From: Patagioenas fasciata
Lineage: Eukaryota; Chordata; Aves; Columbiformes; Columbidae
Direction: 5' to 3'
DNA: 64,000 nt
Assembly (NCBI RefSeq): GCF_037038585.1
Contig: NC_092525.1
Location: 23,952,867-24,016,866, forward strand
How positions within the stretch are numbered: position 1 is the first letter of the stretch; each line of letters starts with the position of its first letter. Shown here piece by piece: positions 55,918-64,000 of the stretch. A program made the translations under genes and the position numbers. The notes under the pieces are model-generated. The model saw only the letters and a list, made by a program, of their open reading frames with translations. It did no database searches and had not been told where the DNA came from.

Positions 55918-58900
55918 AGGTGTGTATTTCTGTTGCTCTCAAATACTCAGTTATCATAGATGTTTCAGTTTATTATTTGAAGTAGTACAATTCACTTGTT
56001 TTAATACAATATAATACATTTGTTTTACAAATCGGTTTGTAAAAGTTCATTCTGAGTGAGACTGAAACAAGATTGAAACTTTAAGCTCAGCCCTAACAAA
56101 ATCAATATTTGGCAAATTTCTGCAGACTGTCCATGTCTGTTTACTCAAAGAAAATATTCTTTCTACTGCTGCCTTAAGAACGGAAGTGGGCATTGTAAAT
56201 ACCGCACACAAATTCAGGTAAGTAGATTTGAGGATTAGAGATAGTCTTATGTTCAAAGACCCTAAAGTAAAGTGCACGTTAGTTAGTCTTTCGTTAGCGA
56301 GCATTCCTTGGATGAACGGTTCGCATCCAGCCTGTTGATAAGGTTCAGCTGTTTTGAACATTTTCCTAGAAAATTACCATTTTTCTAGAGCAAAGGACTG
56401 AGTCAGCTTGAGATTTCTTTTTCATTTTGGCTTCACAGTCCCCCTCCTATGGTTTGCTTGGCAGCTCAGAGCACACAGCAGCACAGTCCTCTGAAGCCTA
56501 CGCTTTGTAGTCTTCCAGAGCTTAGCAAATGTCCAGAAAGGTCTGATGGTCTGGTACTAGAAACTTCCAAGCTGTGTAGAAGGACTTTACAACTACCATT
56601 TTCCAAAGCCTTACCCTGGATAGGTCACTGATCTGTTACAGTAAAGCATAACAATACTCTAATAAAGCCTATTTGGCTTTGATTGTGCTGTTAATGAATC
56701 GTTCCAGGAGCTTTCTTTCTTGCATGGAGATCCCTTTTTCTGGATGTCTGCTTCAGGTGTGCTGTTCAGTGGAGGCTCAGGATAAAATGGAAGGAATCTT
56801 TTTGTTTTAAATACTGTGGTTAGGTCAAATGCTGTAGTTAAGGTTTAGTGGGCAGCTGTGTTCCTTACTTAAAATCTGTGGGGTCTTCATTGCACCTTTC
56901 CCCAGCTTAAACAGCAAATACAAATAACAAGGGACACCCCTTCAAAACAAGGGTGATCACTGGGAGGGACAGAGGCAGGGGGCAGAAGATCTTTTCTTCA
57001 AATAAACTGTGGGTGGCCAGAGGTTCCGTCTCCAGTTTCTGGGTTCTAACAGGTGCAGTTGCAAATAAGCTGCAGTGCATGCGTGTTGGAAATTATTTTG
57101 TCACTTGCTGCTTGGACTGGTCCAAAATTGGAATTGTTTGTCAGCCTGATCAGCTGTGAAATTCTTAACCTCTGGAAGCTCTCAAACCAATTCAAGAAAA
57201 GGAGTTCCTCTGAGCTGCTCTCTTATGCCTAAAATAAACAGGGAATATTGCAGGAAATCATCACAACACTTCAGTATATGTATTTTTGAGAAACTTAAAA
57301 TTCTGATTGCCATAATTTGAGCAATCTTCAGCTTTTGTCTCCCCTTACCCTTGTTTTCCAAAAGCAGCTTCCAGAAGTCATATGCTCAGTATGTATGAAG
57401 AGCCCAATGTAACAAGGTGGTATGGGCTTGAAAAGACAAGGCTGTTTCAGTGTCACTTTTCCAGATGGATATAATATTCAATATGCAAAGTGAGGCTTCT
57501 TTGCAAAATACAATAAAAGCCTCTAATTTTCAAATATCTTGATAAAATTTAAGTAAATTATGCATATTTGAATAGCTTGGTTTTCAAATATTGGTGCAGA
57601 TGGCAGCACTCTGCCAAATGTTTTTTCCAAAAACTGTGAAATAATTTTTTCTCTTTAAATAATGTGACATTTCTGTTAACATTACCTCAAATAACAACCT
57701 GCTGCATGGATCAATAAAAAGAGCAAGCATGTCAATATTATGTCTTACTGTAATGCACCCCTGTTGGTGAATGCTGCTATGAATTTCTCCTCAGGTTAGG
57801 CATCCTCCAAAGGATGGAAATGCAGGCTGGATCGCAGTGTCAAAAAATTAGGTATCACAGAAATTATATTGGGCTGGTTTTATTGAAGCTGAGAGTTCAT
57901 TTTCATCAAAAATATCCCATGAGATAAGTTGCTCTGACCTCTAATAAAATAAGAGATGCTTAGTCTGACAGGAAGAGTGTGATAGGATACAGAGAGCTGT
58001 GAAGTTAAACTTCAGTTTAGGAAATGGAAAAGTTGCACGTTAATTTGTTTAAAATGCTCTTCTCTTGGATTTCTGACTATAAAACTCTTTTACTGCTTTT
58101 ATGTACAGGGATTTTACTGGACATTATTATTTTTTTATCATCATAAATGTCTTTGTCAGATTCATAGCATTGGAAGTTTTCCAAGTGTAATAGTTTTAAT
58201 TATGTTTTCCTCTGGTGAGCCATGATTTAAATTCCAGCTTTTCCTGCAGTTTGGCTTGGCTGTGGTTATGTGTGTGTGGCTGTGAGATGCAGTCATGGCT
58301 CTGTTTGGTTCCTGTGCTGCCCAGGGGTGTCAGTGATGGGAGGGAATGTTATTTCAGCTGGTGTTCCACTTGCACCTGAAGAACATGCGCTGATATCAGC
58401 TCTTGACCTCTACGTGTATGTCCTTCCTTTCCCAAGGTTGTGTCATGTCTTTTTGAGCACTCCCTGGCTTGCAGAGTGTTGCAAAAGCATGCAGAAGAAG
58501 TGGCTGAGGATAAGCAACACCTGCCCCGAACTTTCCAGGGCACTATGGTCTGTCTCTGAGGATGCAGTCATATTTCTCTTGCGACTGTGAGGACGGTGGC
58601 TGTGACAATTGGGTAGTTTTTCATTGTTGTGAGCATAATATAATCCTATTCTTGTCTGTGAAGCCCATTTACCTTAATTCTTCATTGCAGTGTCAACAGT
58701 TCTGAGGTTTTACCTTGAGCCTGAAAAAAACTATGTTGCATTTCAGAGTCATTAAATTAACTTTCTCATCAAATTGTTACCATATAGAGATCAATGAACT
58801 TTGAAGCAAAGCAGCCTAATCCTTTAGCTTCTTGTGTGTCTTCATATACTGCTTTATATATGGAGTTTAATCTTGCTGCTTTTGTGATTAGCAGAGATTA

Positions 58901-61900
58901 AAAGTTGTAGTTGGAACTTGGGTCATTGGTACAATTCTGGCAGTGTTGGAGTGATCATTGAAATTGTGATGAGTAAAGATGACACCTTTAAATGCTAGTA
59001 GATCGATTTCCTGACTGTGACAGCAAATAAATAATGTAGCTGTCTGCCAGATTGACATGCAGAGAAATTTGTAAAACTTCGGTGTGAATAGCTAATAATT
59101 TTATTTCAGGATTTTGTGAAAAATATTTATTTGGTTTAAGGAACTGAGGTCCTTGGTAGCAAGTAAACAGGAGCAAGCAAATGGTCTGACCTTGCATAAA
59201 AAATGTATGGGCAGTTCCATGCCCATAAAAATTTAGGGGAGGTTTAGCTCTCTGAGCAGCAGGGATTGGGTGGGATGGTACAGGCATAGCATGGATCTGC
59301 TCTCTGGACTGTTCATGTCTTGGGGAAATAAGCCAATGTATAGTGTGTGTATTGCTTCCTTCAGTCAGGTGGGACTTCATAATTTGTTATTGGGACATTT
59401 AAAGGGGAAATTATCAAGTTGTAAGATAAGTTGATTTTTGGACCCTAAATCTTGTGGCAGTTTCCATTTAAAACATCTGTCCCAGATGGCTCTTACAGAT
59501 GGGTGGCACAACAGGTTTATTCTCTGTGAGTAATAGCCCAAGGTTTGAATTAATGCAAAGCACTAGAGAGCCCCTGTTATTTTCAGACCAAGTACACTCA
59601 GATTGGGAGCATTTGGAACTGATAGGCGTTGGATTTTAAAAACATTAAACGTGCATTTACTAGTTAGCTAGCATGAAATTTGAGTCTTCAGTTTGTATCG
59701 TGTGCATGCACATGTGGGCTTATGCACTTCTTGCATAAAGTCCTGATCTGCTGAAGTATTTTACCTGCACAGGCATGTTAAATGGTAAGATTGACCTGTA
59801 TATCCAGTGCATAAAGACCACGTGAGAGTCTTTGGTCTGTTTTGGTCCATACCACCTCCTGGAACATACGTGGAGGCAGAGCAACAAAACCAAAGTCTGT
59901 TACCTAACATGTTATTCAGCTGGTTACTGAATAATTGCCATGGTATTGCATTTTCTCCAGAAATGGATCTGAAGTTGCTGACCATCTTGGATGAAAATAA
60001 AATAACTATGGCAGGATAATTCCAGCTGCTGTGTGCTGGCCTATATTTGGTGTCCTTGTGCTGGTTGTTTGGGACTTCATATAATGCTCTAGGTGGTGAC
60101 AGACACTTCAGGCAGGCGCTAAATGAAAATAGTTAAAACTCTGCTGCTACGCTTCACACTGTGTCACCTTACTGATTTGATGCAGACCTGTGTCAGTATG
60201 TAGTATTTCTGTAATCAACCCTGTTATGGTCTTGTATGGCAGGGTGAAGGGTATGTAGCCTTATTTGAATTTCAAAGAGTCTGCTAGGGGACCATCTGAT
60301 ATTTTATGATGCCCTTCCATCTGTTGTACAAGAAGCAGTTGAACCAGCACATTCCTCAGAGTGTAGGTACCAATGGAAAAAATAGTCCATGATGCTGCTG
60401 TGGAGAAGATTAATTCAGGAAGCAAAGGCTTGTACTACATGCAAATTCCACAAAAAAAGGTTCGTTCTTTTCTGAAAAAATAACCTCGAGCTTCAAGGGC
60501 AAGCTGCCTTCATTGGTATAAATTGTTGTAGATTCATTATTTTCTGTGATGCTCTGGCAAATAATTCTGTTTGATCTGGCCCTCAGCTTTTTTTATGCTC
60601 GTTGCTTCATTCCCTTGGTAAAAGCCACGGTGCTGTCATTTCTATCATGGAACAGGATCATTATTTCATGTGGTAACTACCATTCTAATTAAGGACTGCT
60701 TTGCCTATTTGTCATCGTGTTTCAGTTTATTTAAAGGAAAAAATGCTTGAAATTTCTCAAGTGGACCCTGCATGAAAACCAATACAACATAAAGTTAAAG
60801 ACTAATTGCATCGGGGCTTGTGAGCATTTGTGAAAATGTGGGATTTTTTGTTTTGGTGGTGGTTTTGGTTTTCCTATGCATGTTTTGTCTGAAATCCTTC
60901 CTTGGCCAACCTTGACCCCACAGAACTCTTCATGGAGATTAACTTTACTAGATGTTACACCAGGTTTGTGTGAGCTTATTGTAGGAAGATTGTAGCGTGG
61001 ACCAGTTTTCCAGGTGGGGAGGGACTGTGTTGCTGTCAATGAGATTGGAAAGGTGGAGATCAGTCTTCCCGAAAGGAATATGAAGGTCTGTCACACAGTT
61101 CTTGGAGCAGTAGGACAGAAGAGACAGTCCAAGCTCCAAAGGAACTAAACTCAATGAGATTTTAGACTTACTCTACACAGTGCCAGAATAAACTTAGGTT
61201 TGAATCAGTAGTAACTGCTGATGGTTTTCTAAATCTAGTTACAGGGTGACCAGAGTCTTTAGATTCTGGCATTGTTGAATTTTCAGAACAACAGGTAAGC
61301 TGATAGATTCTGTGTCAAGAACAATTGTTTTATTTTCCTTTTACAGAACTTCTGTAAAGGTACAGGTTTTTCTAACTCAATGCATCAAAAATTTTACCTG
61401 TTTTGAAGCAAGTTTGTCTTCCATTGATGATTGCTGCTAAGTGCATCTTAAGAAAGATTTTAATGATGATGTCAGAAGTTCTAGAACTGCTGACCTTTAA
61501 TAAATTTCAGAGTTTGCCAATGAATTAATTGTATGTTATACTCATGGACACACATGTTCTGAAAAGGTCAATTATGACAGGTTTTTTGAATTCGCATAAT
61601 TATGCTCACAACAGCACTTTGAATAAAAATACCAAATGCTTTGCCCTTTTAAAGTATTCAGATTTTTCTCTCTTCCTGTCTTTAACGTGCTTTTACTGAA
61701 CCATTCCAAGGTTGAAGAGCACAGGGAATGGAGCTGTAGGCCGGGAGCAGAGCAGAGGGGCAGAATGGACAGCGAGGAGCCTCTGTGCTCTGGCTTTTTC
61801 TTCAGTGAAGTCAGGAGCTGGAGCTTTATCCTGGAGAGCTGCAGTGCTCCTCTGCCTTTGTGTTCTTAAGTCCCCTGTGGCAAATTACTTAAACTAGACT

Positions 61901-64000
61901 TTCCATGCTGGCCTGCTGATGAGTTCTGCATCCAATTTGATGCTCAGGATTCTGATCTGTGGAACTGCTGAGTGTTCCTGGCTGCTACTGCACTTGGCGG
62001 GACGTTTGCTTGGAGCCCCTCAAGGGTTTCAGTGGTGCAGGTGGCATCATCTGGGAATGTCAGACGTAACCCCGATGGTGCAGCAGGTCCTCGCAGCACG
62101 CTGCTCTGCTGAAGGGTTAGCCTGGATCCAAGAGCTGCTAGAATGGTGTGTGTTAATGCAACCTGCATCACCTACCTGGTTTCTTCCACTGGAGCTGACC
62201 TAAAGCATCTCTACAAGTTGTTGAGTTGTACTGAGTAGATAGATCCATGAAGTAATTTTTAAATTCTCTGAAAATCGTGTCTCAGAAGTCTCAGTTAAGG
62301 CATCAAAAATGAAAAATGGAAGCGTTTTACTTTCATCTCTTTGCTTTCATTTCCCATTTGTAAAATGACAATAATACTATCATCTCATCTCATATGGGTC
62401 ATTAGGAAAGATAACTTGTTTATGTGGAAGATAAAAATTCTGTCTTCGGAATGGGATTTGAATGATGTATGGCAAATAAGTCCATGGCTTCCCTCTGAAG
62501 AACAGGCAGAATAATATGCAATTTAAAAATGAAAGGAATAGCTTGGGGAGTGAGCATCAGCCATTCTGGGCCCTTGGTGAGACAGATTATGAAGAGAAAT
62601 ATTTTTGTCACATAATTTTAGAGCTTATGCACATGGGATGGTCAAATCTGGTGTTGTTTAGGCAGCTCGAATTCTGACCCTTTAAAACTTGGAATGTTTC
62701 AGTTTCCAACCTTAGTAGTTATCTTGCTGGATTGTGCACTAAAAGTGTAAAACATACTTACTGCCATGTGCTCTGAACAACACTGCCAGTCAAAGCCAGT
62801 GCTTTTTTTCCCCTGTTAAATTACTTAATGTTTCGTGTTTTTGTTCCAGCCACAGTTACTTTAGACATTTTACATGCATGGTAGTCAGATTGGTGAGAAC
62901 TAACATGGGAGCTGACATATTAATGTTGCAAAGGAGAGCAGATCTGATAACGTACTGAATTATATATGGGGCTCCAGCACCTAAATGCAGGAGGCCTGGA
63001 GGCTCACGCAAGAAAGCTCGAGGGAGCTGAATGATCCAGAGCACTTGATTTTTTTGATGGTGGTTGTTCAAATAAGAAAGAGTGGAAGCTGTACAGATGG
63101 ATTTGGTCTGAAGGTCGCCTGTGGGCTCAAAGGAAATGCAGCCTCTGTGCTGTACAGATGTGTGATGAGCAAGGTCAGGAGCACAGCAGCGCCTGCTCTG
63201 AGCTGGGTTTGGGACCCTGGCCGAGAGCCCTGCTGTAGACTGCACCTTTCCTCTGATACATGTAAGCTGAACGACAGAGCAAGAGCTGGCTTTAAACCCA
63301 CATGGGTTTTGTTGGTTGAAAGCTTTTTTTTTTTCTCTCTAGGTATCTCTAGTTTGGTGTTTTGGTGGTGCAGTGTCAGGAGCAGAGTGTGTTCTGCGGG
63401 GCCGTGCACAGTGAAATCTGCTACCCTGGGATGGCCAGAGTTTGAGCCTGCAGGGAGGATGAGCTGTACCAGGAAAGCCGCATTTTCCTTGTGTGTGAGG
63501 GTGTTCGCACAATACCTTAAAGCATTTCGATCCTTTTAGTAGGACTGCCTAGACCACCTTTAAAATCCTGAATGCTTACTACTTATTGTTGTTTTTCTAG
63601 GAGAAGGCTCAGTTGGTTTGAAGCTGGATGCTTTGAAGGTTACTGAAATTTGAAAAAGCTGTTGTATTTTGTTTCCTCTGTCTGTGTACATGGGAACCCC
63701 TCCTTAAAATTACTGCAGCAGCAGTGAATACTCTCTTACAAATGGGGTGATTTGGTTGTTGTTATGTGTTCTGTGTACAGTAGGAGAGTGGCTACTGTGA
63801 AAACAATTTAAAAATGAAATCAAAAAACCTCGCAGTGGTTCAGATATCTTTTTTCCTTCTCATGTTTCATCGCAAGGAAAGAATAAGCACTAAGAAAGCA
63901 AAGGAACTGTCAGTGACAGCATGTGCTGCCCACCCTGTGCTGCGTGGCAGAAACAAAGAATTTTATTTCTGCCTCTTTTTAATGATTCACTCTACAGAAG

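Larger units (their letters stand above)
54878..64000 (+). other. TEDC1: TEDC1 intron 5, 5' part
   Basis: More than 9.1 kb of AT-rich sequence after exon 5. I checked AG sites with pyrimidine tracts (for example near 58691, 62850 and 63600) and all run into stops within a few codons in the required phase. Two CR1 fragments lie at 55401-55917. No further gene is recognised. Confidence 0.75.

Noticed and set aside
58270-58590. 106-codon open frame with an internal CTTGCAG site, tested as TEDC1 exon 6
   Set aside because: In the required phase 0 a stop follows within about ten codons of the acceptor, and no family motif is present.
63590-63640. TTTTTCTAG acceptor tested as the next TEDC1 exon
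   Set aside because: The phase-0 frame hits TGA after six codons.
1-64000. CRISPR arrays, bacterial operons, phage or plasmid features, tRNA and rRNA genes
   Set aside because: None is visible. The split genes, CpG islands and CR1 repeats show vertebrate nuclear DNA.

Overview
The window is vertebrate nuclear DNA, most probably from a bird. It holds split genes with GT-AG introns and several truncated CR1 LINE copies whose 3' ends carry the ATTCTATG-type tail typical of birds and reptiles. I see no Alu-like or L1-like sequence. The gene order CRIP2 - CRIP1 - TEDC1, all on the + strand, is the order known from human 14q32.33. I cannot name the species.

Layout. 1-4052: the end of CRIP2 intron 1 (exon 1 lies upstream of the window). 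4053-9080: CRIP2 exons 2-8 and a roughly 1.1 kb 3' UTR. 9080-18020: CRIP2-CRIP1 intergenic DNA, GC-rich, with a TATA-type promoter candidate at about 16.2 kb. 18020-22085: CRIP1, complete, four coding exons for 77 residues, under a GC-box promoter. 22086-30050: intergenic DNA with an old LINE reverse-transcriptase remnant and a likely regulatory block around 27.2-27.5 kb. 30050-64000: TEDC1 exons 1-5, starting in a CpG island and spread over more than 24 kb of AT-rich introns. The rest of TEDC1 lies beyond the right edge.

CRIP2 and CRIP1 encode small LIM zinc-finger proteins (two LIM domains and one). Their three LIM cassettes share the same exon sizes (95 and 58 nt) and intron phases, the mark of tandem duplication. 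TEDC1 is unrelated: with TEDC2 and the epsilon/delta tubulins it supports centriole triplet microtubules. Nothing suggests the three genes act in one pathway.

The features that known genes do not explain are: a coding-like, splice-flanked 180 nt segment on the - strand inside TEDC1 intron 3 (45917-46096); a TATA plus splice-donor arrangement 1.9 kb upstream of CRIP1; a perfect CArG box in CRIP2 intron 2; a CTCF core and an NRF1-like site in the TEDC1 promoter; two recent 54-56 bp direct duplications; and an abrupt drop in GC content at the TEDC1 5' end. I saw no clearly new multi-gene system.
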